Shown here: positions 53,161-62,668 of the stretch, one piece after another
Numbering within the stretch: the first letter of the stretch is position 1
Layout: the number at the start of each line of letters is the position of its first letter
NCBI GenBank assembly: GCA_023015825.1
Contig: JALKAW010000008.1
Location: 1 to 64,000, forward strand
Direction: 5' to 3'
Origin: Flavobacteriaceae bacterium S0862
Lineage (GTDB): Bacteria; Bacteroidota; Bacteroidia; Flavobacteriales; Flavobacteriaceae
Length of the DNA: 64,000 nt
The notes under the pieces: generated by a model
What the model saw: only the letters and a program-made list of their open reading frames with translations
Databases searched by the model: none
Told to the model about the DNA's origin: nothing
Position numbers and translations under genes: made by a program

Positions 53161-54351
53161 ATGAATTTACACGAATATCAAGGAAAAGAATTATTAAACA
53201 GTTTTGGCGTACGTATTCAGCGAGGTATTGTTGCGCAAAATGCTGATGAAGCCGTTGCTGCAGCTAAGAAATTAACTGAAGATACTGGAACTGGATGGCA
53301 CGTTATTAAGGCACAAGTTCACGCAGGTGGTCGTGGAAAAGGCGGTGGTGTGAAATTAGCCAAAAACCTTGATGATGTTAAAACAATAGCTGGTCAAATT
53401 ATAGGAATGGATTTGGTAACACCACAAACCTCCGCCGAGGGAAAACGCGTGCACCAAGTTTTAGTGGCCGAAGATGTTTACTATCCTGGAGATTCTGAAC
53501 CAGAAGAATATTATATGTCAGTATTATTGAATCGTAGTACAGGACGAAACATGATTATGTATTCTACCGAAGGTGGAATGGATATTGAAACTGTCGCAGA
53601 AGAAACACCACATTTAATTTTTACTGAAGAAATTGATCCAGCAACTGGAATTTTACCTTTTCAAGCACGTAAAGTGGCTTTTAACTTAGGTTTATCTGGT
53701 GCTGCTTTTAAAGATATGACAAAATTTGTTACAGCTTTATATACAGCTTATGTAAAGTCAGATTCGTCATTATTTGAAATAAATCCAGTTTTAAAAACTA
53801 GTGATGATAAAATCATGGCAGTTGATGCTAAAGTATCTTTAGATGATAATGCTTTATTTAGACATAAAGATTTAGCTGAGTTGCGTGACTTACGTGAAGA
53901 AAACCCAATAGAAGTTGAAGCAGGCGCATTAGGTCTTAATTATGTAGACCTTGATGGTAATGTTGGTTGTATGGTAAATGGAGCTGGACTTGCAATGGCA
54001 ACTATGGATTTAATCAAACAAGCAGGAGGAGAGCCAGCAAATTTCTTAGATGTTGGTGGTACTGCAGATGCTGCTCGTGTTGAAGCTGCTTTTAAAATCA
54101 TATTAAAAGATCCTGCTGTAAAAGCAATCTTAATCAATATTTTTGGAGGAATCGTTCGTTGTGATCGTGTAGCACAAGGTGTTATTGATGCTTATAAAAA
54201 TATGGGTAATATAGAAGTACCAATTATAGTAAGGCTTCAGGGTACTAATGCTGACATAGCAAAAGAACTTATAGATAACTCTGGTTTGGATGTGCAAAGT
54301 GCTGTTGAATTTCAAGAAGCTGCGGATAAAGTTCAAGCTGTTTTAGCTTAG
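53161..54351 (+). CDS. sucC: Succinyl-CoA ligase (ADP-forming) subunit beta
   Basis: 396 aa, standard length. MNLHEYQGKELLNSFGVRIQRG and the ATP-grasp body (VIKAQVHAGGRGKGGGVKLAKN, EPEEYYMSVLLNRSTGRNMIMYSTEGGMDIE) define the family. The C-terminal ligase domain has DVGGTADAARVEAAFKIIL and NIFGGIVRCDRVAQGV. It makes ATP or GTP from succinyl-CoA in the citric-acid cycle together with SucD, which is not in this window. Its separation from sucD is normal in flavobacteria. Single gene with its own promoter and a strong terminator. Confidence 0.98.
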   Translation: MNLHEYQGKELLNSFGVRIQRGIVAQNADEAVAAAKKLTEDTGTGWHVIKAQVHAGGRGKGGGVKLAKNLDDVKTIAGQIIGMDLVTPQTSAEGKRVHQVLVAEDVYYPGDSEPEEYYMSVLLNRSTGRNMIMYSTEGGMDIETVAEETPHLIFTEEIDPATGILPFQARKVAFNLGLSGAAFKDMTKFVTALYTAYVKSDSSLFEINPVLKTSDDKIMAVDAKVSLDDNALFRHKDLAELRDLREENPIEVEAGALGLNYVDLDGNVGCMVNGAGLAMATMDLIKQAGGEPANFLDVGGTADAARVEAAFKIILKDPAVKAILINIFGGIVRCDRVAQGVIDAYKNMGNIEVPIIVRLQGTNADIAKELIDNSGLDVQSAVEFQEAADKVQAVLA

Positions 54352-54375
54352 TTAACATATACATAGTTATTTATT

Positions 54376-54404
54376 AAGAGTAGTGTAACGCACTACTCTT
54401 TTTT
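54376..54404 (+). terminator. sucC terminator
   Basis: Stem AAGAGTAGTG / CACTACTCTT with a 4-nt loop and a run of five T, 25 bp after the sucC stop. Confidence 0.93.
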
Positions 54405-54564
54405 GTTGCATAATTTTGAAACGAATTAAACCGTAATATGTTAATTAGTATTAATTATCGTTAAACATAAGTTAATTGGCGACTAATATTGTAACAATTG
54501 CGTTTTAAAGGTAGTCTATAAGACATCAATTAATTTTATTTAATCAATTTAAAAACGAACAATT

Positions 54565-54909
54565 ATGAAACAATTAAAAGCATTACTGTTAGCCGTAACG
54601 TTAACGTTTAGCAGTGTACTTATGGCAAGTACAAACCCAGAAAGCCCTTCGACAGAAACTTCAAAAATCACATTAAAAATTGAAAGATTTCTTGAGAATC
54701 CGACTTTTGATGTAGATCATGAAATGACAGCGAACGTGACACTCACATTAAATAAAAACAACGAATTAGTTGTTTTATCTGTGGACTCAGCTGACGAAAA
54801 AATGGAAAGCTACATTAAGAACAGACTGAATTATAGAAAAGTATCTGGATCTTATGAGACTTTAACAGGAGAGTTTATAGTACCAGTTAGATTTAAAGTT
54901 CAAGAATAA
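54565..54909 (+). CDS. Small secreted protein of unknown function
   Basis: 114 aa. Signal peptide (MKQLKALLLAVTLTFSSVLMA, cleavage near SVLMA/S). The mature part (about 93 aa) is beta-rich with a hydrophobic/polar alternation: ITLKIERFLENPTFDVDHEMTANVTLTLNKNNELVVLSVDSAD, then YIKNRLNYRKVSGSYETLTGEFIVPVRFKVQE. This resembles the TonB C-terminal-like or energy-transducer type small domain found in many flavobacterial periplasmic proteins, but I cannot confirm it. Own promoter and terminator; no operon. Confidence 0.72.
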   Translation: MKQLKALLLAVTLTFSSVLMASTNPESPSTETSKITLKIERFLENPTFDVDHEMTANVTLTLNKNNELVVLSVDSADEKMESYIKNRLNYRKVSGSYETLTGEFIVPVRFKVQE

Positions 54910-55219
54910 GAATCTTCATTTGAATTAGTCTTGAAAACTCCTAAGCAATCCTTAGGAGTTTTTTACATTTATATTTGTTTAATGATTAGCTAAAACTTGC
55001 AAAAAGTGAAAACACTTAACGCATAATGGATTAATTTAGTATATCAATTAAGTTGTTTTAATTAATTGAAAAACAATTATTTACAATAATAAAGTATATA
55101 AAGTCAAAAAAAACACGATAAAAAGACGTCATTTTTTCGATGAGATACATTATATCCACGATTATAAAAGGGTAATTATACCTAATTTTATCTAATCAAT
55201 AATTAATTCTCACTCAGCC
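54910..55219. other. 310-bp intergenic region, terminator plus A+T-rich leader
   Basis: A terminator hairpin at 54936-54965 closes the previous gene. From 54966 to the ATG at 55220 the DNA is A+T-rich with no supportable gene, tRNA or riboswitch-like structure by eye. Confidence 0.6.
54936..54965 (+). terminator. Terminator of the small secreted protein gene
   Basis: Stem AACTCCTAAG / CTTAGGAGTT with a 4-nt loop and T-run, 26 bp after the stop. A second complementary possibility on the minus strand is weak. Confidence 0.9.
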
Positions 55220-55621
55220 ATGATAAATCGTGTTGAAAAGTTAAGTTTGCTCTCAGAAATGATTGCATTCGCAAGAATTGATAATAGCTTAAAAGAAATA
55301 GAATATAATTTTTTACTTGGAGTTGCTAAGCAATTGGAAATTACGAGAGAAGATTTTGATTACCTATTAGATAATCCCGTTACACATATTCATTTAAAAT
55401 CCCATAGTGAACGTATAGTTCAGTTTCACAGATTGGTGTTGTTAATGAATTTAGATGAAGAAGTTGCAGAGAAAGATCTCATAAGACTTCATAATTTTGG
55501 GTTAAGAATGGGATTAGGTCATGAAGCCATTAATAGGGTTTTGGATTTAATGGAAAGTTTTCCTCACAAAATTATTCCTCCCGATTTCTTAATAGACATA
55601 TTTAAAACTCAGTATAATTAA
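55220..55621 (+). CDS. TerB-like helical protein next to uvrB
   Basis: 133 aa, all helical, with the TerB/DnaJ-N-like pattern: LLSEMIAFARIDNSLKEIEYNFLLGVAKQLEITREDFDYLL, LVLLMNLDEEVAEKDLIRLHNFGLRMGLGHEAINRVLDLM. No metal-binding residues are certain. Homologues in flavobacteria are often given a transferred 'excinuclease' name because they lie beside uvrB, but nothing in the sequence supports a nucleotide-excision function. Converges with uvrB (19 bp between stops), so it is a separate transcript. Confidence 0.75.
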   Translation: MINRVEKLSLLSEMIAFARIDNSLKEIEYNFLLGVAKQLEITREDFDYLLDNPVTHIHLKSHSERIVQFHRLVLLMNLDEEVAEKDLIRLHNFGLRMGLGHEAINRVLDLMESFPHKIIPPDFLIDIFKTQYN

Positions 55622-55640
55622 GCGAGACACTATAGAGTAA

Positions 55641-57644
55641 CTATACTTTTAATTGATTCAGTTTGGTTTGATAAGCCTTAATTTCATCCCTTACCTTTGC
55701 AGCTAGCATAAAGTCTAATTCTTTTGCTGCTAGTTCCATAAGTTTGCGTTTTTCACGAATCTTTTTTTCTAGTTCCGGTTTTGTTAGGTACTCGCTTTCG
55801 GGTTCTGCTGCTTTTTGAGCTTCAAGCTCATAATAGTAAGAACTCACGGAGTTTTTAGTCAATGCATTATTTAAGCTTTTGTTTAAAGCTTTTGGTGTGA
55901 TATTATGTGCAGTATTATAAGCAATTTGCTTTTCTCTGCGATAATTTGTCTCGTCCATAGTTTTTTGCATGCTCTTGGTAATTTTATCAGCATACATAAT
56001 AGCTTTTCCATTAAGGTGTCTTGCTGCCCTACCAACGGTTTGTGTTAACGACCTTGCCGAACGTAAGAATCCTTCTTTATCGGCATCTAAAATTGCTACT
56101 AGTGACACTTCAGGTAAATCTAATCCTTCACGTAAAAGATTGACACCAACTAGTACATCAAACAAGCCTTTACGTAAATCTTGCATAATCTCAACACGTT
56201 CTAAAGTGTCTACATCACTATGAATATAACGAACACGTATTTGTATTCTAGCTAAATATTTAGTTAACTCTTCTGCCATTCGTTTGGTAAGCGTTGTAAC
56301 TAAAGTACGTTCGTCTTTTTCAACACGTTGTTGTATTTCTTCTATTAAATCGTCTATTTGATTTAAACTAGGGCGCACTTCAATTATTGGATCTAATAAT
56401 CCTGTTGGACGAATAACTTGTTCCACATAAATACCATCTGATTTTTGCAATTCATAATCTGCAGGAGTGGCACTCACATATATCACCTGATTTTGTATGG
56501 CTTCAAATTCTTCAAATTTTAATGGGCGATTATCCATAGCAGCAGGTAACCTAAAGCCATATTCTACTAAATTTTCTTTTCGGCTTCTATCTCCTCCATA
56601 CATCGCATGTACTTGCGAAATGGTTACGTGACTCTCATCTACCACCATTAAGTAATCCTCTGGAAAATAGTCTAATAAACAAAAAGGGCGTGTTCCTGGT
56701 TGTCTTCTATCTAAATAACGAGAATAGTTTTCGATACCAGAACAATAACCTAATTCACGAATCATTTCTAAATCGAATTCTGTACGTTCTTTTAATCGTT
56801 TAGCTTCCAGATGTTTGCCAATATCTTTAAAATAATCATACTGCTTAACCAGATCATCTTGAATTTCTTTTATGGCGTTTTGTAATACATCAGGAGAGGT
56901 AACAAACATATTTGCAGGATAGATTGTTAGAATATCATATTTTTCTATGATTTCGTTTGTTTGAATATTGAAAGCTTCAATATCTTCAATTTCGTCACCA
57001 AAAAAGTGAATTCTAAATGCATCATCAGCATAACTCGGGAAAATATCAACTGTGTCACCTTTAATTCTGAAGTTTCCATGGTTAAAATCGGCTTCAGTCC
57101 TAGAATATAAACTTTGCACTAATTGGTGTAATAATTTTGTTCTTGAAATAACTTGATCTCTTTTAAGTGTAATAACGTTTTTTTGAAATTCTACAGGATT
57201 ACCAATACCATAAATACAGGACACAGAAGCAACAACTATTACATCTCGACGACCAGATAATAATGAAGATGTTGCACTTAAGCGCATTTTTTCAATTTCT
57301 TCATTAATAGATAGATCTTTTTCTATATAAACTCCAGAAACAGGAATGTAAGCTTCTGGTTGATAATAATCGTAATACGATACAAAATATTCAACCGCAT
57401 TGTTCGGAAAGAATTGTTTAAATTCAGAATACAATTGAGCAGCTAAGGTTTTATTATGCGCTAAAACTAAAGTAGGTCGTTGAACCTCTTGAATGACATT
57501 TGCCACTGTAAATGTTTTACCAGAACCAGTAACACCAAGTAGTGTTTGGTACTTTTCATTCGAAATAATACCATGAGACAATTGTTTTATAGCCTCAGGT
57601 TGATCTCCTGTTGGACTAAAATCTGATTCAATTTTAAAGCGCAT
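55641..57644 (-). CDS. uvrB: UvrABC excision repair subunit B
   Basis: 667 aa, standard length. Walker A is LGVTGSGKTFTVANV. The beta-hairpin that inserts into DNA is in SYYDYYQPEAYIPVSGVYIEKD. DEAD-like VVDESH and SAT-like YVSATPADYE motifs lead to helicase motifs VI (QTVGRAARHLNGKAIMYAD). A C-terminal UVR domain (LEKKIREKRKLMELAAKELDFMLAAKVRDEI) is the UvrC contact. It locates damage with UvrA and recruits UvrC. No operon partner; 18 bp after the large surface-protein gene on the same strand. Confidence 0.98.
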   Translation of the reverse strand: MRFKIESDFSPTGDQPEAIKQLSHGIISNEKYQTLLGVTGSGKTFTVANVIQEVQRPTLVLAHNKTLAAQLYSEFKQFFPNNAVEYFVSYYDYYQPEAYIPVSGVYIEKDLSINEEIEKMRLSATSSLLSGRRDVIVVASVSCIYGIGNPVEFQKNVITLKRDQVISRTKLLHQLVQSLYSRTEADFNHGNFRIKGDTVDIFPSYADDAFRIHFFGDEIEDIEAFNIQTNEIIEKYDILTIYPANMFVTSPDVLQNAIKEIQDDLVKQYDYFKDIGKHLEAKRLKERTEFDLEMIRELGYCSGIENYSRYLDRRQPGTRPFCLLDYFPEDYLMVVDESHVTISQVHAMYGGDRSRKENLVEYGFRLPAAMDNRPLKFEEFEAIQNQVIYVSATPADYELQKSDGIYVEQVIRPTGLLDPIIEVRPSLNQIDDLIEEIQQRVEKDERTLVTTLTKRMAEELTKYLARIQIRVRYIHSDVDTLERVEIMQDLRKGLFDVLVGVNLLREGLDLPEVSLVAILDADKEGFLRSARSLTQTVGRAARHLNGKAIMYADKITKSMQKTMDETNYRREKQIAYNTAHNITPKALNKSLNNALTKNSVSSYYYELEAQKAAEPESEYLTKPELEKKIREKRKLMELAAKELDFMLAAKVRDEIKAYQTKLNQLKV

Positions 57645-57662
57645 AATGCAAATCTAAAGTAA

Positions 57663-60600
57663 TTACCTAACAAGCGCAAAATGCCCACGATATTCTTTTC
57701 CGTTTAGAAGTTTAGCCACAAACCAATAATCGTTAGCAGGCATGTTTAGTCCATTGTAAGTGCCATCCCAACCTTCAGTTTCGGAGGTTAAAAATGTCAT
57801 TTGTTTACCATATCTATCAAAAATACTAATAGTAGTCCCAGATAAATTTTCTACTCCAGAAATATGCCATGTATCAAAATAGCCATCGCCATTTGGTGTC
57901 ATAAACTTTGGTGTGTCTATTACTACAACTTCTTTTGAAATAGAAGCACAACCATTTAAATCGATAATAGTTATAATGTGGTAACCAAGTGATACATTTT
58001 GAAATACATTAGAATCTTGAGGTTCGCCATCGTCTAATACGTACATATAGTTACCAATACCACTAATGGTTACTGTTATATTATTAGGGTCACTAAAGTC
58101 AACCGTTTCAGTAACTTCAATGGTAGCTTGTTCCGATTCTATCACATCAAAAGTAGTAGTTGTTGTACAACCATTAGGTGTGGTTACGGTTACCCAATAC
58201 TGACCAATTTGATTAATATCGATTTCTGAAGTTGTTTCACCTGTTGACCATAAGTACGTGTCACCAGCTACAATATCACCAGCCATAACTGTTAATGGGA
58301 AATTATCTAAACAGATAGTTTGTTGAGGAATTTCAACCACTGGTTTTCTGTGCACTATTGTAAAAAATGAGGTAGTATCAAAACATCCTGTTGTGTTGTT
58401 TTCAAGACGTACATATATTTCTTGACCATCTACTGCTTCGTAATTTAGGTTTGAAATAGCGTATTCTCCATTTTCTGCATCAGGATTTGTCTCGTGGTAA
58501 GTAACAGTATAATTTGATGGATTTAGACCTCCCAACACAATTGCAGTTTGTTGAGATAAATCAAAAAACAATGCAAAATCGTAATCATCATCACAAGCTT
58601 GTAAATTAGTTGGTGTGTTTGCTATTGGATTTTGATATACAACTAAATCGAAAGATGAAATTGCCACACATGTAGTAATGGTGTTTTCGGCTCTTACATA
58701 AAGTGTTTGATTTGATGAGGTATAGTTGTAAGTATTTCCAATCTCATTTTGATTGTTTTGAACGTCTGGTAAGTTTAAATGATAAGTTATTTGAGTATTA
58801 GTAGTATCAGAAAATAAGGTTCGAGTTGCTTCATTTAAATCAAAAGTATCTGCATCATTATCACAAATTTCAATCGTTGGTACTGTATTAATAGCAGGAG
58901 GTAGGTTAACTTCCAATTCTAAAGGAATGGCAACATAGCAATTTGATAGTGTGTTTTCAACTTTTACATATACGGTTTGAGGATTACTAATATTACTATA
59001 TGTTTCTGGATTGGTAATAGTATTTGTATTTGATTCCAAAGTTTCTGAAGATTCAAAATAAGTAATGGTGATGCCGCTATTTCTAACGTCTAAAATTTCA
59101 AATTCTGCAACAGTAAGGTCAAAGGTAGAAATGCCGTCATAATCGGTATCACAGGATGTTAGAGTTGGTGGTAAATTAACCGTTGGTACTTGAATCACAT
59201 TTAAACCAAATTCTGCAATGGCATGACAGTAAGTTCCGTTTTCAATTCTTGCATATATCTGTTGTGGATTGGTAATATTTGTATAATTGGTGTCTATTCC
59301 ATTTTGCATATTCTCAGCATCTAAAAGAGATGTATAATAAGTAATACTTAAAGTTTCGGGACTACCTTGAGATATTTCTATTGTTTTTTGGTATAAGTCG
59401 AAGGTTTCTAAGCCGTCATTTGAAATATCATCACATACAATAAAGTTTGTTGGAGGATTGAACAATGGTACCGAACCAACTTCAATTACAAACGACGATG
59501 TACCATAACAACTTTGGTCTGTATTGTTTTCAACTCTTACATAAATAGTCTGTGGACTTGATGTGTTGATGTAATTTGAGTTCTTGTCAATACTATTGGT
59601 TCTATTTATGGCATCTAGTTCAGTTTCAAAATATAAAACCTGTTTGCCAGTTTGACCATTTAAAATTTCTGCATCTTTAGTGTTAAAAAGAAAATCAGCC
59701 GTTTGGTCACCATCTGTTTCACAGTTTTCATAATTTGAAATGGCTACAAAGACAGGAAGTGTATTAACAATGACTGGTATTTCTGCAATCGCGTAGCATC
59801 CAGTTATTGTGCTTTCAACACGAGTGTAAATTGTTTGATTTGTTGCATTGAAAGCCGATGTTGTTATAATTTGATTGCTATTATTATGCAAATCGTTTAA
59901 AGTTGTATGGAAACTTATTATTAAATCGGTGGTACTTGATACGATACTTAGGATAAGAGCATCTAAATCAATAATTGAAAAAGCGTCTTGGTCGTCGTCA
60001 CAAATAATAATTTCTATAGGACTATTAACTGTTGGTGCTGGTATCACATTAACATCAAACGGAATGGTACTAAAGCAACCAGTGATATTATCTGTAACTC
60101 TTGCATAAAATGTCTGAAGACTTGTTGTATTTGTATAAAATGGAGTCAAAGTATTTGAATTGTTATCTGCATCTGTTTGTGATAAGTAATATTGAACAGA
60201 AACTCCTGAGTACCCATTATTCACTAAGCTATCTAAAGAACCTAAGTCAATAGAAACATAGCCATCATCGTCAGTATCACAATAATCTATTGTTGCAACA
60301 GGAACTAAAGTTATTGGTGGGTTTACAATTAGATTTATTTGCGATTGGTAATCACAATTATCATTTTCAATTTTAATAAAAATTGGATGCGGACTGCTAC
60401 TCACAACATAAGGAACATTTTGGTCGATAGGATTAACATTATTATCCATATCGTCTTGAGTGTCATAAAAGGCAATGTTTGTATCTGCAAGATTATTTAC
60501 AATTGTAGAAGCTATATCCAATAAATCAAAAGATTCTATACCATCGCCACTGCTATCATCACAAGTTTCAAAGTCTTGTATTAAAGTTCCAGTATTAAGA

Positions 60601-62483
60601 AGATTAGTATGAAGTACTATTTGTACAATAGAAAAACAACCAGTCGTATCATCTTCAATTCTTATATAAAGATTTTGAGTATTGGCAGTAATATTTTCGT
60701 AGTTAGAAGCATCAGCTATTGGGTTTGTGCCATTTGTAGCATCAGCATTAGTTGTATGGAATGTTACTGTAACACCAGTTAATCCTTGTAATAAATCTGG
60801 AATGACTTCAGTTAGGTCAAAAAAGGCAAACCCATCATCATCGTTATCACAAGCATTTAAAGGTGGTAAGTTGTGGTTTACCACTGGTCTGTCTTGCACA
60901 ATAATAAAGATGTCTGTGGTGCTTACACATCCTGTATTGGTGTCAATAATCCTTACAAAAAGCTGTTCAGATTGTTGTGTGTTTACGTAAGGTGACGGAA
61001 TGGCATTTATGCCATTATCTGCATCATTTTGTGTAAAATGATAGGAGACATTTAAATTTGCGTTCCCTTGGGTAATCTCGCTATTTGCTTGTGTTAAATC
61101 TATTTGTGTAGAACCATCCGCTATGGCATCATTACATAATCTAATTGGTGTTGGGTCTACAATATTTGGTAATGGGTTCACAACTAAATTGAAGTTAGTA
61201 TATGCCATACAACCACTATTTAGGTCTTCAATTCTCACAAAAATTGGTTGTGGATTTACCGTATTTTGAATAGGAGCTATAATTGGATTTATGTTATTTT
61301 GGGCATCAGCATTAGTTAAATGGTAGGATATAGTGTAAGTTCCTGGTGTAACTGCATTAGTAATTTCGTTATCCTTAGTTGAAAGGTCAAAAATTTCGAT
61401 ACCATCCTCACTTGTATCATCGCATAATTCATAATTGGTTATTGGATTTACTGTTTGCTCGGAGCTTAAATGGATTACTACGGTATCTTCAATGACACAA
61501 TTGGTAGTGTTTAAAGGTATGGTAATTTCAACGCTATAACTTCCTGAAGCATTAACTGTAAGTGTGCTATTTGTTTCGTTTGGTAATAATATATCATTTG
61601 CATACCAAGCATAAGTAGCTAATGGATTTTGAATATCACCATTAATCGTATAATCTTCAGCACAAGTACTAATGTCTGGACCTAGATTTACTGTTGGGTT
61701 AAAACTGTTGGCCTCAATAAATACAGCCGAATCGTAATTTTCATCATTTTGATCTGCAATGACCAATTTTATTCTGTAAAGTACATTAGGGTTAATATTA
61801 GTCGTAGCTGTCAATACGGTTGTTCTCCCATTAAAATTCGTGTCTCCCATACTGTAACCATCAAAATATTGTTCATTTTCAGCAGGACAAAATCCTACTA
61901 TTTCATCGTGGACAGTATTGGTGTTTACTGGTGTATTAGTCCCTGGAACTAACGCGATGTTTGTATATGGGTTAGTTGTACCTGCTTCTTTAATTAAAAA
62001 TGCAAAGCCATCAGAATATTCACAAGGGAAGTTTCCAAAATACTCTTCGGATGCTAATATGTAATTAAATTGGATTAAATTTGAAATAGACACAAAGTCA
62101 AATTCAATAGAAGTAGCATTATGTGTGTCAGTAATACCTAAAGCTGTTTCTAAATCAGGATCTGTTCCCCAAGTTAGTTCTCCTTCATTTAAAATATTGA
62201 TGTTGGTTGTATTTCCAGCAGAATTTGCATTTCCTGTAGATAACATAATACCATTCTCAAAAGGAAAGTTCGTGTTAGCACGTTCAAAATATCCAAAACT
62301 TGAAAATCCATTAACACTTCCGTTTACTGATGATGAAATATTAGTAATTTCTACACAGCCTTCGGCTAAATTATTTTCAATTAATGCTTGTACTGATTGA
62401 GAATTATCAACTGAGATTTTTTGCGAATATGAAAAATTGCATAATAGCAAACATAGGAGGGAGGTTAAGTAGGTTATTCTCAT
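57663..62483 (-). CDS. Very large T9SS type B surface protein, choice-of-anchor L plus 11 repeats
   Basis: 1606 aa. Signal peptide, then a choice-of-anchor L-like beta domain (about 22-270: NLAEGCVEITNISSSVNGSVNGFSSFGYFERAN, NLIQFNYILASEEYFGNFPCEYSDGFAFLI). Eleven repeats of about 95 aa follow, each with a CDDDxDGxxxFDL opening (possible Ca2+ or disulfide site) and NPQTIYVRVENxxTGC ending. A glycan- or CHU-like region (QQTICLDNFPLTVMAGD..) precedes the C-terminal T9SS type B / gliding-motility CHU_C sorting domain: PKFMTPNGDGYFDTWHISG, SIFDRYGKQMTFL, GWDGTYNGLNMPANDYWF, GHFALVR. Probable secreted adhesin or surface-attached protein. A close relative follows upstream (62669 onward). Confidence 0.92.
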   Translation of the reverse strand: MRITYLTSLLCLLLCNFSYSQKISVDNSQSVQALIENNLAEGCVEITNISSSVNGSVNGFSSFGYFERANTNFPFENGIMLSTGNANSAGNTTNINILNEGELTWGTDPDLETALGITDTHNATSIEFDFVSISNLIQFNYILASEEYFGNFPCEYSDGFAFLIKEAGTTNPYTNIALVPGTNTPVNTNTVHDEIVGFCPAENEQYFDGYSMGDTNFNGRTTVLTATTNINPNVLYRIKLVIADQNDENYDSAVFIEANSFNPTVNLGPDISTCAEDYTINGDIQNPLATYAWYANDILLPNETNSTLTVNASGSYSVEITIPLNTTNCVIEDTVVIHLSSEQTVNPITNYELCDDTSEDGIEIFDLSTKDNEITNAVTPGTYTISYHLTNADAQNNINPIIAPIQNTVNPQPIFVRIEDLNSGCMAYTNFNLVVNPLPNIVDPTPIRLCNDAIADGSTQIDLTQANSEITQGNANLNVSYHFTQNDADNGINAIPSPYVNTQQSEQLFVRIIDTNTGCVSTTDIFIIVQDRPVVNHNLPPLNACDNDDDGFAFFDLTEVIPDLLQGLTGVTVTFHTTNADATNGTNPIADASNYENITANTQNLYIRIEDDTTGCFSIVQIVLHTNLLNTGTLIQDFETCDDSSGDGIESFDLLDIASTIVNNLADTNIAFYDTQDDMDNNVNPIDQNVPYVVSSSPHPIFIKIENDNCDYQSQINLIVNPPITLVPVATIDYCDTDDDGYVSIDLGSLDSLVNNGYSGVSVQYYLSQTDADNNSNTLTPFYTNTTSLQTFYARVTDNITGCFSTIPFDVNVIPAPTVNSPIEIIICDDDQDAFSIIDLDALILSIVSSTTDLIISFHTTLNDLHNNSNQIITTSAFNATNQTIYTRVESTITGCYAIAEIPVIVNTLPVFVAISNYENCETDGDQTADFLFNTKDAEILNGQTGKQVLYFETELDAINRTNSIDKNSNYINTSSPQTIYVRVENNTDQSCYGTSSFVIEVGSVPLFNPPTNFIVCDDISNDGLETFDLYQKTIEISQGSPETLSITYYTSLLDAENMQNGIDTNYTNITNPQQIYARIENGTYCHAIAEFGLNVIQVPTVNLPPTLTSCDTDYDGISTFDLTVAEFEILDVRNSGITITYFESSETLESNTNTITNPETYSNISNPQTVYVKVENTLSNCYVAIPLELEVNLPPAINTVPTIEICDNDADTFDLNEATRTLFSDTTNTQITYHLNLPDVQNNQNEIGNTYNYTSSNQTLYVRAENTITTCVAISSFDLVVYQNPIANTPTNLQACDDDYDFALFFDLSQQTAIVLGGLNPSNYTVTYHETNPDAENGEYAISNLNYEAVDGQEIYVRLENNTTGCFDTTSFFTIVHRKPVVEIPQQTICLDNFPLTVMAGDIVAGDTYLWSTGETTSEIDINQIGQYWVTVTTPNGCTTTTTFDVIESEQATIEVTETVDFSDPNNITVTISGIGNYMYVLDDGEPQDSNVFQNVSLGYHIITIIDLNGCASISKEVVVIDTPKFMTPNGDGYFDTWHISGVENLSGTTISIFDRYGKQMTFLTSETEGWDGTYNGLNMPANDYWFVAKLLNGKEYRGHFALVR

Positions 62484-62668
62484 TTCTAAGGTTTAAATCA
62501 TAGCTTAAAAGATTTGGGTTTTAAAAGCTATTAATTGTAATTTGGATTTATGGGGTGAAAATAGAAATAAAATAGATAAAGTACCAAAAATAATCGATGA
62601 AATACATTTTTTTAGACGAAAAAGACTACAAAATTATTTAATTAATGAGGAAAGACTAAAAATAATTT